A stretch of DNA of 64,000 bases from Falciphora oryzae (Eukaryota > Ascomycota > Sordariomycetes > Magnaporthales > Magnaporthaceae), in the NCBI GenBank assembly GCA_000733355.1, contig JNVV01000004.1, forward strand, positions 1,334,548-1,398,547. Reading direction: 5' to 3'. Positions 43,008 to 54,707 of the stretch are shown here, one piece after another. The translations under genes and the position numbers were made by a program. The notes beneath the pieces are model-generated. The model was given only the letters and a program-made list of their open reading frames with translations, did no database searches and was not told the DNA's origin. Numbering within the stretch: position 1 is the first letter of the stretch; each line of letters opens with the position of its first letter.

Positions 43008-44291
43008 CTAGAAGTTTTGCGAGATGCCAGCTTGCTGTGGGTAGTGACCCGAGCTCTCTATGCGGGTGTTGCGGCGTGCTGGGTTGTCTTTGATGACGGG
43101 AGAGCTGGCGCCGCCATTCTCGCCAGCACGAGGCGGGCTGGCTCCGTACGCATCCGAGTAGGGGCCGTTGCCGTAGTCGTCGTAGTACCGCGCGTCACCG
43201 CTGTAGGCCATGCCGATACCCTCGCCAGAGCCATCAGATCGTGCGGCCGCGCTGTACGACGAGGATGCGTTGGATGGGCCTCTGCGCACGTCGCCGCCAC
43301 GGTTGCCCGCAGTCGACGGACCCATGGCGCCCAGAATCTCACCCTCAGGCGAGACGGCGCCATCACGACCGTGCATCAGCGGCTCTGCCGAGCGCGCGTC
43401 CGACACGTTGCCTTGAGTGGGCGAGGCCGCGGTGCCGTCGGAGTAGGCAACCGGAGCAGCGCCGCCAGACATGGTCGTCGAGGCCTTGCGGCCAGTCGAG
43501 CCTGCCAGGGTAGTAGAGCCCCAGCCACGGTAGCCGGACGAGGCATCCTCATACCCGCCGGCGCCGGCAGTGCTGACATCAGGCGCGGTTGGCCCATCTG
43601 CGTTGGGGTTAAAGCCGTACTCCTCAACCTCCTTGCGCCGCTCTTCCTCGGCAGCCTTCCGCTGCTTCCGCTTCCTCCAGAAGAAGAGGGCGCCTAGCAC
43701 AAGGACGGCAACAACGACAATAGGCACAACTGTCGCAATCGCAATGACCGTGGCATTTTCCGAACCCGGGCTGCCATTTCCGTTGGGATTGTTGTTGGGC
43801 GAGCCGGCCCCGGGGAGTCTGCTGCTCGTGGATCCAGGCGAGGTTTGCTGTGTGTTTGTTTGAGGTTGCGTTTTCGTCAGGAACACGGTGCTCGGTGTGC
43901 CACCGCCGGGAGGGGTGGTTACTATCGTCTCCGTCGTAAAAGGCTGTGAGCTGGACGTCGGCGGCGGCGGCAGCGGCGGGGCTGAGGTGCTCGTCGTCGG
44001 GTTTGATGTCGGGGGCGGGTCTGAGCTTGTGGGAGGAGGCGGAGGAGCACTTGAGGTGGATGTGGATGAGGTTGAGGGAGGAGGAGGGGGGGGTGTAGTT
44101 GTCGAGCTTGTTGGGGGCGGCGGCGGGCTTGAGGTGGTTGTGCCAGGTGTTGTCCCCGGCGCCGGGGTGGTGGTGTCTGGTACGCCTGTGGTTGAGTTAG
44201 TATTAGCAGGGGAACTCGAAGGGCTGTCCGTTGATGCTGTGGACAGAGTCGTCGGCGGCGGACCGGTCGTACTTGTGGCGTTGGACGACAT
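43008..44291 (-). CDS. Mid2-like single-pass membrane protein (cell-wall sensor type)
   Basis: 427 residues, no intron. Residues 1-178 are almost entirely Ser, Thr and Pro with poly-Pro blocks, as in heavily O-mannosylated cell-wall stress sensors. One transmembrane helix spans about 181-204 (ATVIAIATVVPIVVVAVLVL), followed by a strong positive stop (WRKRKQRK) and a cytosolic tail rich in Gly, Ser and Tyr. The juxtamembrane EEERRKEVEEYGFNPN resembles other fungal Mid2/WSC-type sensors. No signal peptide is evident, so it would be a type III protein with its N-terminus outside, or the true first exon is missing. A link to the cell-wall integrity pathway is inferred from architecture only. Confidence 0.75.
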   Translation of the reverse strand: MSSNATSTTGPPPTTLSTASTDSPSSSPANTNSTTGVPDTTTPAPGTTPGTTTSSPPPPPTSSTTTPPPPPPSTSSTSTSSAPPPPPTSSDPPPTSNPTTSTSAPPLPPPPTSSSQPFTTETIVTTPPGGGTPSTVFLTKTQPQTNTQQTSPGSTSSRLPGAGSPNNNPNGNGSPGSENATVIAIATVVPIVVVAVLVLGALFFWRKRKQRKAAEEERRKEVEEYGFNPNADGPTAPDVSTAGAGGYEDASSGYRGWGSTTLAGSTGRKASTTMSGGAAPVAYSDGTAASPTQGNVSDARSAEPLMHGRDGAVSPEGEILGAMGPSTAGNRGGDVRRGPSNASSSYSAAARSDGSGEGIGMAYSGDARYYDDYGNGPYSDAYGASPPRAGENGGASSPVIKDNPARRNTRIESSGHYPQQAGISQNF

Positions 44292-47200
44292 CTTGAAGAG
44301 AGGCCAATGTCAACACTAGAGAGTTCCTAATCTATGTACAAGGCCATTAGCATTTATGGTCGATCAACGTCCATGGTGCTCGAAGAGTGGCAGTGCCGCC
44401 TCCCAGGTCGCAAAAAAGGGCGTAGAGAGCGCTCGAAGGAACGAGCAAGCGAGAATGGGCAAGGGGGTCCCGAGTTGGCACAAGGCCGGCGAAAGCTGGT
44501 TCATCGAGTCTCGCCCATGGAATCGGGCCGGCCCAGGCACTGACCGTTGCGTAACGGCAACGCATCGCACCGGCCACGCGATGACCAGACACAAGGTTCG
44601 TGCAAGAGGTAGCCGGAACTCTGGGAAGCGAACACGGGTGAAACGGTACCGGGAAGTCCCAGTTCCGCAACGACCATGGAGGTGAAAGGCATCCTGGGGA
44701 AGATCCGAGCTCACAGATCCAGCAGAGCAGCGCTAGGACATGGAGTCGACTCGCAATACTGTTGCAAGGGGAAACAACCAGAGGGAGGTCGAGAGAGACG
44801 AAGGGTTGCGGGCAGTGGCCCAGATATCAATCAATCCAACCGCGTACCTAGGAGCAAAAATCAAAGGCCGTCGTCGCGGCCCTGGGGCGACACAATTGCA
44901 GGGCGCCGAAGCAGCTTGTGCGCTCCGACTTGTGCACTGCGTCTCCCGGTGCCGGTTCGGTCTCTGCGCCGTCCGGCGTCAGGAGGAGGGACCGAGTCGC
45001 TCTGGCGGTTCGGGTCGCCGTCGCGGGCACGGCAGAATCGATGCTATATCGATCGTCTCGATCGGACCACTCGCTTCGACTCGTCGGTCGAGATGCGCCA
45101 AGCCAATGGCGATCGATGGCGAAATAAAAAATAAAAATAAAAATATGTTGCGTAAAAAAAAAATTGTGCTCTCGACAAAAGAATGAACGAAGGGGAAAAG
45201 CAGCGACCCAGGGGAAGCGATCGAGTCGATGCCACGGGCGGTGGAAAAGTCGACTGCTCGGTGTCGAAACGCTCGACCAGAAAACAACGAGGACGGATGG
45301 AGCAATTGAAAATGAGAAGAGACAGGAGCGAGGGTCTGGGGCGCTTTCGCGGCGGAGGGAGGGTCTTTCCCTGGGGGAGGAAATTGACAAGGCAAGCGAA
45401 CAGGCGACCTTATTGGACGGGGCCCGCAAATAATCCTCCCGTGCTGTGCAGAGCCCCCTCGCCGCAGCCTGAAGCTTTTCCCCTCTCCGGAAGCTGGGTG
45501 CTGGGCCTCCACCGGCCTCGTAATGTCGGGTGCAGCCAGGTGGAGCACACCAGCAAACAGGAACCCCCAAGGCCAACGCGCACCAAGGCCCCCCGACTTC
45601 AGCAGCGGGGCGCAGGCAGAAAGCGAGGCCAGGAAAAGCAATCGGGTCGTGGAGGCGCAGTCGAGCGGCCGGCTCCGTGGCTTGTTTCGAGACCTTTCTT
45701 CACTGGGCAGGCGAGTGATGACACGAGGGATGGATCAATCGGAGGGTCTCTGGCCACACCAACACCAGCCAACGAATCGGCAGACGGTCGAAGCGAGGCC
45801 GATGTCTGCCGTCTGCCGTCCGCCGTCTGCGGTCTCCAAGCCAGCGCTAGAACCACCCTCGCCACAATCCGGTGGGGAGCCTGTCTACCGTTCGTGAGGA
45901 CGGCCCTGGGCGGCGGACCGATGAGATTTTGGCGTGGTCTGTTGGCTTGACGGCTCGAATTCCTTTGTTCCTTTTGGATTTTGGCTTCAATCTTATTCCT
46001 CCTCTTGTCTTTTTTGTGTCTTCGCTTCACCGACTCGTCCGTCCCGTCTCGCTTCCTCTCCCCTTTTCTCTGTCCTTCTTCTCTTTGCTGCTTCTTCTTC
46101 TTATTCACTCCTGGCACGCCTCGTGCTGTCTCGAAATCGATCGCGGCCGCTCGCTTGGTCCGGTGGCGGCTGCCGATCTGGGTTTCAAAACAAGGCCGCG
46201 TCCGGTGTCGCGCAGCCAAGCGCCAAATCCAGATGTGCGCTAGCCAATGGTCCGCGTGCCCTGTCGCCGTTTTCCGATTCCTGTTTCTTTTTTCATCCGC
46301 CGCCCTAAATTGGCGATGCGCGCGCGAGCTGGCGGCCGAGCGAAATAGGTTTCGTTCGGGCAACCTTCGATGGTGGCTTTCGATTTCAACCGCGAGTGAC
46401 TAGCCGCTTTTTCTCCCTTCCCTTCTTTTCAGGCACAGGTTTCTGTTGTCCCCGTCTCTTTCCCAGCCTTCGGTTTTGCCTTTTCAGCCAATACTTTTTT
46501 GTGCTCCTCGATCGCTTGTGACAGCATGCTACGTGCAACTCTGTCCCAGGAGTCCCAGCCAACAGGTTGGAGTCCGTGCCAAGATGGGCCCAAGCAGCCT
46601 CTGTTTCCGATTCGGCCGTGCGTCTTGCGGAACGGGCTAGAATGTTGACAGGAAGAGACAAGAAGGGGAAAAGGTACGCTCGTCTAATGTTGTGGTCGTG
46701 TGTGAGCGAAACCAGGAACCAATGCACCGGGAGCCTGGCTCGGCTCTTGGGTCGCTTGTTGGCTTCTTACTCAACACCTAAATCCTCGAGAGTGGGAAAG
46801 AGGATCTAGGCCAGATCGAAAGGCTGCAGGACTCCGGGCTGGGAGGCATTCATATACATACTGGCCTGCCATCCCTCTTATTTCAACTGTTCGCGGTATG
46901 CGATCTACAGTGCGCCAAGGGGCTGAGGAAACCAGGAATGAGACCGGCATTTCTTTGTGCCAGTCCAACACTGCCAAGTTTGCTCCCTCGGTCTTGACTG
47001 GTGAGACGTCCTTTGGGCGGTCAGCCCGAACAGGGCCCTTTGCAACATCCAACCTGAGACTCATGCATGGTCCGCTAGACTAGTCTGGTCTATCTGTTGA
47101 CATGGTCCCTGGCCGAGAAAAAAAAAAGGTTATTGTTCCCAGAAGAGGCGGCTGGAGGCTGAGCCGTTTGGCCCGTGCAGGTCAGCCAAACCAAACAAGC

Positions 47201-49500
47201 GGCCGGTTTGGTTGACTGCCTATCAGCCTACCCAATGAGACCTCGCCAATCCGGCTGCATATACTGGGCGGCCATAGCTCGCCCCAACCGTTACGTCTGC
47301 AACGCCTCTGCTGTATGTATGCGGTAATAAATCTTGCAGCGCAACCCGGCCTGCATATCCAACTGGCGGAAACCTGTTTACGGCTGGCTGCATGGATCGG
47401 TCTTTGCTCTTCTACCCCAGGCGCCTGTCTCCGCAAGCAGACCAAAGGTCTATGCATACAGACAAGGCAATAAGCACGCAAAGCAGCGCCTCGGGCCCGA
47501 TGGCTGCAGTAGACCTGCGGCGTGGGCGAGGGAAAAGCTGACTGCATATGTAGTATTGGATGTGTTGTCCACGTTTGACGCCCGATTGCCTTCTCGCACA
47601 CTCATGATCGTCTTTTGCTCCGAGACAAGCAGACAGACCCCTGTTTTCTCGGGGAGGAACACATGCAAAAGAAAAAAAGAAAAAAAAAAGAGAAAAAAAA
47701 GTAATCCCGAGAGGAGACGACTCCATCTCACCCGCCAGTGAAGATCTTTCCATTGATTCCGATCCCCACGGACGCCCAGGGGAAATTGCTCCGGGCGTGT
47801 AGGCGGTTGTCCGCGTCAGGTTGCGTCAGGCAAGAAGGCTTCGTTCGACCACAGGAAATAGAGAGGCTGGCAATATACAAAACGGCTGCAAGTTGAGTAG
47901 GACCCAAAAGGAAAAATGAGAACAACAAACATGAATGACAGTCTAGGAGAGCAACCTGGCTGGCCCGCTGGCTGCTCCATGGAACCCAAAGCAAGGTCCG
48001 CCGCTTGGATCGCATCGCATAAATGGCATTTTGCAGCATATCACATAGTTCCCCGCATGCCCGCCCGGCAAATGACGTTGATTTCGCGTGGCTTTCTGCA
48101 TTGCCCACCAATTGCCATCCGAATCTCGGCATCTTCAGCATCAATACTGCCAGTTATTGCTCAAACAAGAAAAAGTCTTGAACGTCATTCCTCTCAAACT
48201 CCACACAGCCGAACGGATATGGGGGGTAGATGGCAGGCACGGAAGGAAGGCAGTCCGTATGATGTGAGCCGTCGTCCAGTTCTACCCGCCTTTGACCCGA
48301 TCAAACCGATTGATAAGTCGGTTTACCCTTATCCGTTCTCATGCTTCAGGTTGTTTGGGCTTGCGCAAGCCTGTAAGCGCATCGCTGGATCTGATAGGTT
48401 GATAGGGTAGGGAGATACCAAAAGGAACCCGAGGCCGCTCGCCGCGTTGCTTTTGAGGCCGCCTCCTCCGATTTGTTTCGCCCTCCCACAGCTCGGGAGC
48501 CCGTCCGATTGGAATGTTTTCCTGAACAGAAACCCTGGAAACACGTGTCCGTGCTCAGATCGTCCAGGATCAAACTCGCAATCACCGTGATTCAAGAAGC
48601 CGGATAACCGGGCCGGCGGTGTTGCCGTGGGGAAATAAGGGCACGCCGGTAGCCCGACCGATCGTTGCCCGAGACCACGCCACAGGCCATGGAGAAGGGA
48701 CAGGAGAGTTTGAACGGGCGAGGGACACCAGCCCTGACAGCACTTGCAAGAAGCTAAAAACCGACTGCCGCGCGGCCTACCTTGTAGATGATACTCAAGT
48801 GCCGGCATATTGAAGGACTAGCCATAGAACAGCATCGCGGGCGGATAGCCTTGCCCAAGGACGAAACATCACAATGCAAGATATAGAAACAGACGATTAC
48901 AGGGTAACCTCCTTGCGCCTCGGCAAGTTCCGTATTGTTTATCTATCAGGGGATCTATTGTATGCAATGATTTCGTACCAGACGGGGGGACAAGGAACAT
49001 GCATGAAACAACAGCCTGCCGGCGTGGTAAGATGGTATCATGGTAACTAACCTCCCTTTCCCCCAGACGGGGTGATTTGCTTTGCTAGTGGCTGGCTTTG
49101 AATTTCCAACATGAATTATATGAGCAACGAGATGAAGGAAAGAAAGAAAGACAAAGAGGAAAAGAGAAAAACAAAAAAAGCGAGAAACGATGACATTACC
49201 AGTCGTCAGATGTTGGCAAAGGTTGACAGAATGCATGTTTGGTCTTGTTTCCTTTTTGCCCGCGAGAATGGTATAAAAAAATGAGCATGTTTGGCCATCC
49301 GTTACTCCCGCGATTCTCCCCAGAGGGAGAGTAGGGAGTGGCCATGCGAGATCCAAAAGAAACTCCGATGCTGATGCGAACAAATGATGTGTCGTGTCGG
49401 GGTATTGACTTGACGCAGAGCATGATTGCCGATAGGAAAAACAGAAAACCGGCCGAGCCCACTGGGCGATGTGCAAGATCACACGGCTACTCCCAGCCTC
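44292..49500. other. 5.2 kb gene-free region between two membrane-protein genes
   Basis: Upstream DNA of the Mid2-like gene and 3' flank of the Skg6-like gene. It includes a long C/T-rich tract on the plus strand at about 45960-46120, which looks like a plus-strand transcription-start region, but no coding exon follows that I can support. A/T tracts lie near 45125-45175 and 47668-47700. Frames of 250 codons (45183-45950 plus, 45599-46363 minus) have no natural protein features. Confidence 0.55.
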
Positions 49501-51835
49501 TTAAGGGCGCATGGTCCATTGAGGCTTGAGAGTGTCGGCCGTCTGAGCTTGCGTGAATACTGTATCGCCGGGCAAGCGGCTGACGCGCCCGGCACCGTTT
49601 CTAATGGCGCCGAGCTGGACAGACGAGATACCGCTGCGGTTGCTCCGGATGCTACCGGCATCGCTCATGGTGTCCGCGTCCTTGAACTTGCGGGGCGGCG
49701 CAAAGTCAAGTCCAGTGAACGTGCTAGACTTCCTCAGAAGGTGACTGGATGGGCGCAAGGTCGTGGGTCAGCATATATCGCGGCTTTCTTGAAGGGATCG
49801 GGAGAGGAACATACGGGCTGGGGAGCGAGGCCATCTCGTCAAAGGAAGAAACCAATGGCGAGTGGACGTGCTGAGGGGCCTGGTAAGGCCTCCTCTCTCC
49901 TCCACCAGGGCTCTGAGAGCGGCCGGCGGCCTGGTCCTTGAAACCAGAGGGAGGGGCGAAGTCAAGCGCGTTGAGAGCAAAGGCGTCATCGCGAAGCTTG
50001 GACGGGTTCGGGAGCGTGGTCAGGGCAGTGGGAGGAGGCATCGGCTTGCGCGGGGCACCCATGGCGCTTCCCGCACGCGGGCGACCGTACTGGCCTGAAG
50101 CCGAGGATCCGGGCCTGGGGCCGGGACCCCACCTGTTGGCCGAGGCGGCTGAGCCAGGACGGCGAGGGCCACGGCTGCCAGGCATGCTCATTCCGCTGAC
50201 CGATCCAGCATGAGGCCTCGGGCCGCTCCTCGGGCCGGGGAACCTGGAACCGGAAGGAGGAGGCGTCATAGCGCGGCGGGCGACTGGCTGAGCGTAGGGC
50301 ATGACAAAGGTGTTCGTATCGGGGTCAAAGTAGGCGGCGTCGTTACCGAGGTAGTTCTGGTCGTAATCCTCATAGTACTGGGTAGCGCCACCCTGCTGCT
50401 TGTTAGGAGCGCCCTGGCCTTGGCCACCCTGCGGGTAACCCATCGTCATGCGGCTCTCGTCAAAGTACTCCTTGTAGAAAGAGCGGATGCGGTTGGCCCT
50501 CGTTTCCGGATCCTCCGACTCGATCATCTCATCCGGGGGCAGAGGCCGGAAGCCGACCGAGAGCCGCTTGTTGTCTTGACGGGGTACACCGAGGGCAGCA
50601 GCGTTGTTCTCGGGCGGGTACTCGGAGGATTGCCGGCGGTGCTGTGTCCGTCCGCGCTCCTGTCCATCCATATCCTGGGGAGACATAGTCTCGTATTGAG
50701 TTTCCTCGATTATGGGCGCTGAGAAGGGGCCGGCAGGAGCAGCACCAGTGTCGACTGACAGAGTAGGCTGGTTCGAGTTGACGGGCCGGGGGCTGGCAGG
50801 CAGGTGGTTAGGAGGGGACCGCTGGTTCTGATCGTGCGAAAAATCAAAGCCGTTGGAGTTGGGCGGTACGGGAAACCTGGGCGACGAAGGCATCTTGGCC
50901 GGGGCGGGCTCCTGAAGCTCCGGAACCGAGGGCATAGAGACGCCGTGAGCGTTGGACTGATCGTTGGGGTACGGGGCGGCATCGGACAGGGGAAAGTTGG
51001 CCTGGCTAGGCGAGTGGGCGGCAGGAGGCGGCGTGATGTTGTCCCGCGAGGCTTCGTATCGGGGAGGAATTGAGCCAACCGGTGAGGTGGGCGAGGTAGG
51101 GAACGACGACTTGCGAGACGGAGGGACGGAGAGGCCGGGGGTAGATGGGCCATTATAGTCGTCGCGCGAGCCCTTCTTGGTTGAGCGCATCGACCTGGCA
51201 TCACTCTGCTGGTAGACAGGGCTGTAGGGGTCCTCGCTTCCATGCAATGTGCGAGCCAGCGAGTGCAGAGACTCGCGCGACCCGGCCTGCGCGCTCGGCG
51301 GGAGAAGATACGGGCTCGACAGGTTCATGTCCATCGAGAGCTGGTTGTTGCGATGGCTGGCCTTCTCGGCACCGGCGCCACCAAAGAAGGCGCTTTTGCG
51401 CTTCGCGCCTTTGCCGCCGCGAGCGTTCTCACCGAGACCGAAATCCAACGACTTGTGGGGGTCGTTGGCCTCCTCACTCCTCTGCTTCTTGACATTCCTG
51501 CGATGCAGCCAAAAGACGACAGCGAGTAGTGAAATCAAAGGGATTCTGATAAGGCATGTTAGCGACGTTCAGCAGAGTCTAGGAAGAGGTCTCGAGAGAC
51601 CGCGAGCAACTTACGCAACACCCAAGGCGATGGGCACGCCGAGGCTGTTGGCTCCGTACGGCTTCTCGCAGAGGTTGGCGTTCTCGCCAGTGCAGTCGAT
51701 GCTCTCTCGGGCCACGAGAGGCTTCGTCTGATCAGGCTGGGGAATGGCGATGCGCTCCCCAGCGCTGGCGTTACGACGCATAATGGGAACCCGACCACTC
51801 ATCCGGTAGGAACCGGCTTCCGCAACTCCCGCCAT
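49501..51835 (-). CDS. Skg6/Tos2-like single-pass membrane protein
   Basis: 731 residues from three exons: 51615-51835, 49815-51545 and 49501-49744. One transmembrane helix covers about residues 64-87 (SLGVPIALGVAIPLISLLAV), followed by WLHRRNVKKQR; the first intron cuts within this helix. The short outer part (1-63) has two cysteines and no clear signal peptide. The long cytosolic part is disordered, rich in Ser/Pro/Gly/Tyr, with DPHKSLDFGLGE, many SP/TP sites (RKSSFPTSPTSPV) and a folded-looking piece RANRIRSFYKEYFDESR. Two C-terminal copies of LDFAPPxxFKD occur, one at the end of exon 2 and one in exon 3. This layout matches the fungal Skg6/Tos2/Axl2-type membrane proteins tied to polarity and cell-wall growth; family placement is moderate, function inferred. 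Confidence 0.8.
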
Positions 51836-54707
51836 GATATTAGAGTAGTAGACACTAAGGTCTCGTTGGAATCGAAAAGGGTTTGAGAAGTCGTAATCGG
51901 TCGTGGAACTGGGTCCCTTTTGGTCGAGGGGGATGACGAGATTAACCTTCGTGTAGCACAGGAATTATGATACTATCATACTCGTGGGGCTATCGAATTA
52001 TGCCGTTCCGGAGTCGAATCGAAGGCGAAACTGAGACCGGAGGGAGCTGGTCGTGGAAGACAGTATCCAAAACCGAAGGGAGCTGTGCTGCTGGCTAAAC
52101 CCGAACGGCAACTATGCTTCCTGAATTCCTTCCCGTGGCGGACCTGGTCGAAAGGCTAGGGGGTGTTTTGGCCGAAGGACAGGCGTGGTCGAATGTATCG
52201 CCGTGAGGCTGGGTTGAGCGAGAGAACTGTCCTAAACGGAACAAAGGATGAATCGGCTTGGTGGTTGACTGTCTCTGCCTCGGCGAGGGAAGGGAACGGC
52301 GCGCCTGCTGGCAGGCTGTTGTTTAGAATTAGTGAGAGTGAATAAACCAAAGGAGTGGCAGCACGACTTGGTCCAGTCGGCAATGGTCGGGCAGAGAACA
52401 GCCGTTGGAAACGAGTGACTAGCAAGAAAGCGAGGCCCGTCGGACGACAGGATCAGGTCGTGAGGAATTCCATGCAGCGTGATGGGCGAAGAAAAGAAGA
52501 TGGACGGGAGGTCGGATGGAGCGAGGGCCTGGCAAGGGGAGAAAATGGATGCCCACCAAGGCCCGGCAGGTGGGAAAGGATGGCAAGGGCAGGACAGGCC
52601 CCGGAGAGGGGACGGAAGAGGAAAGCCTACTGGCCCGCGGGCAGAGGCAGACCCATCGTGGAACAAAGCGGGTGCACAAGGCCTTGCACTGTGGATGGAC
52701 CGGCGGGCGGCAGATTGCAGCAATTGGCGCACGCGCAAACTGGAGAAGGCGACGGCCGGCGTCGTCCCTTGGGCGGCAGGGGTGTCGTTGGAGGGCCGGC
52801 CAGGTGGTGTGGGGGCCTATCTCATCTCGCTCAAATCAAAAGAAGGGGCTGCCGAGGGCTTGCCCGGCGACGTTGAAAAAGGGGAGCAATCCTCTGCGCT
52901 GCGCTGCGCCTGCCTTCAGATGGCCCAAGGTGCCCATTCCAAGGGCACCACCGCCCAGGGAGACCCCGTTTCTGGGCGCCAGTCTTGTTGGCACGCAGGC
53001 GGGGCCCGATGCAAGGTACGGGAAGCTGCTGATTGGCCGCTGCCCGCCTGGCTGCGAACTGGGCCTCCGCTGAACTCTCTCCTGATTGGGCCCACACGAT
53101 GGGGACAGGCGTCTTCGTTCCAATTTGATCTCGACCGCAGCGCTAATCTCGTCCCCCGCAGGGGTCTCCCATGTAGGACGCGTGAGATTGGCCGTTGCCC
53201 TTCTTTGTCAGCTTTTTGGGCGCAGCGACTTTGTACCTCTCCTATCGAATTTGTGGGACGGTACATTGCCGAAATGAGCTGTCCAGGATGTGAGCAGGAT
53301 TTGCACCGAGCGACACTGTAACAAGCTCATGATTCTGATGGCCAGCCTCTGCTGCTGCTGGCAACCACAGCGATCGAGCAGCAAGCGAGGACGGGAAAAT
53401 GTCGCAGACGCCACGCGAGATTCACTGTAGAGGGCGACGATGGAATCCGCAGGCTGTTGGTATTGGCAATTTACGGCCTCAAATTCAGTCAAGGGGAAGT
53501 CAGTGGGCAGTCGATTCTGTCATCCGCTGGCGGTGTTTCCGCGCATTGTCAGATCCATTGCTTCAGGGGCACGACACAATTGCATGTTTATCTAGGACGA
53601 CAACAAATTTAGAACGCCTGGTGCATTCCATCGTCCAGTCCATCTGTGCCTCACAGCACGGCGTGTTGCACTGCGTCAAGCCACGCCACTGCAAGCTTGC
53701 ACGACACGAGCGTTCATCACGTGTGCGACGTCGCATGCTGTTGAGGGGAAATAAGAAAGAAACAAAACAAATAAGAAGGTTGGAAGCTCAGAAAAAGAGT
53801 TCGGTCGGGGTCGGGGAAATACAGCCTATCAGAGCCCACCCTGCGCATAGGTACGCGCAATTTGTCGATCGCCTCCCTGTAATTGTGCAGATCCTTACTC
53901 CTAGTCACCCAACCTATTGGCCGCCACCGGATTATGGGCTTGGAAATAGTGGTATTTTCATGAGGATTGGAAAGCCCCCTTTTTTTTTCTTTTTTTTTTC
54001 GGATGCCTCTGGCTTCCTCCAACCAAACACTACGGGTCGTATATATCGTGAATAGACGAATGCCTTCAATATTCATCATGTCCTTGTCTTGTCACTCAAT
54101 TGCCTTCAAGCTGCGTGTGCCGTCACCACTGTGTGACAAGAGCCGTGAACGCGACAGTGACAAGCCACCTTCTCCACTGCAAATGAACTCAATATTTTCC
54201 CGTTCAGCGGCGGCTGGGCTCTTGACCGTTGACCCGCGATTCAATTCAGTTGATTGATTGCTGTTTCCTTGGGCAAATTGCTTGGCAGCCACCGTTGCGT
54301 CCAGAAGACCATTCCCGCACTGCGTGTTCATCGTCTGGTGTCTCATCGCAGTGAGATGATGGCGTCCGCGTGCAGTAGTGTGCCCGCTCCCCGTGCTGGC
54401 TTGCAGTTGACAGCCTTTTTGGTTTGCTTGGCGAGGTAGCTGACCACCCCGACCAGGATACAGCTGTCTCTTCTTGGGCATGGTGAGGCGGGAGGCGGGC
54501 TTGCTATGCAAGACTTGCGGGAACGGGTTTCACGTTTCAATCCGCCCTTAATTTTCTTTTGCTTTTTTGTCGGCATGTTCTCTCAATTGCCGGGGTCGCA
54601 TCGCGGCAGTTTCAGCAATGACGCCAGCCCACCCATCATGAGAAAGACCGTCCGCGCCAGACTTGTCTTGTTTATCCGTAACGTGCTGTTGCTGGGACGG
54701 TCCCTGC
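51836..54707. other. Intergenic region, Skg6-like / DHX35
   Basis: Promoter and leader of the Skg6-like gene on the left and 3' flank of the helicase gene on the right. A 280-codon plus frame at 52479-53321 and a 218-codon plus frame at 53399-54055 cover much of it; neither shows a domain, and the second reads a T tract as poly-Phe. A short basic minus frame lies at 54343-54576. None is called. Confidence 0.5.

Noticed and set aside
45183..46363. Overlapping 255-codon plus and 254-codon minus frames
   Set aside because: Arg/Gly/Ser-rich noise on both strands in the same place; no domain and no splice-linked continuation.
52479..53321. 280-codon plus-strand frame
   Set aside because: It lies in GC-rich leader DNA of the Skg6-like gene on the opposite strand; composition is not protein-like and no family is recognised.
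53399..54055. 218-codon plus-strand frame starting with ATG
   Set aside because: It ends in poly-Phe from T tracts and shows no known domain; kept out for lack of support.
54343..54576. 77-codon minus frame (starts MPTKKQKKIKGG) downstream of the helicase
   Set aside because: A basic short frame in the 3' flank of the helicase; could be chance. No family recognised.
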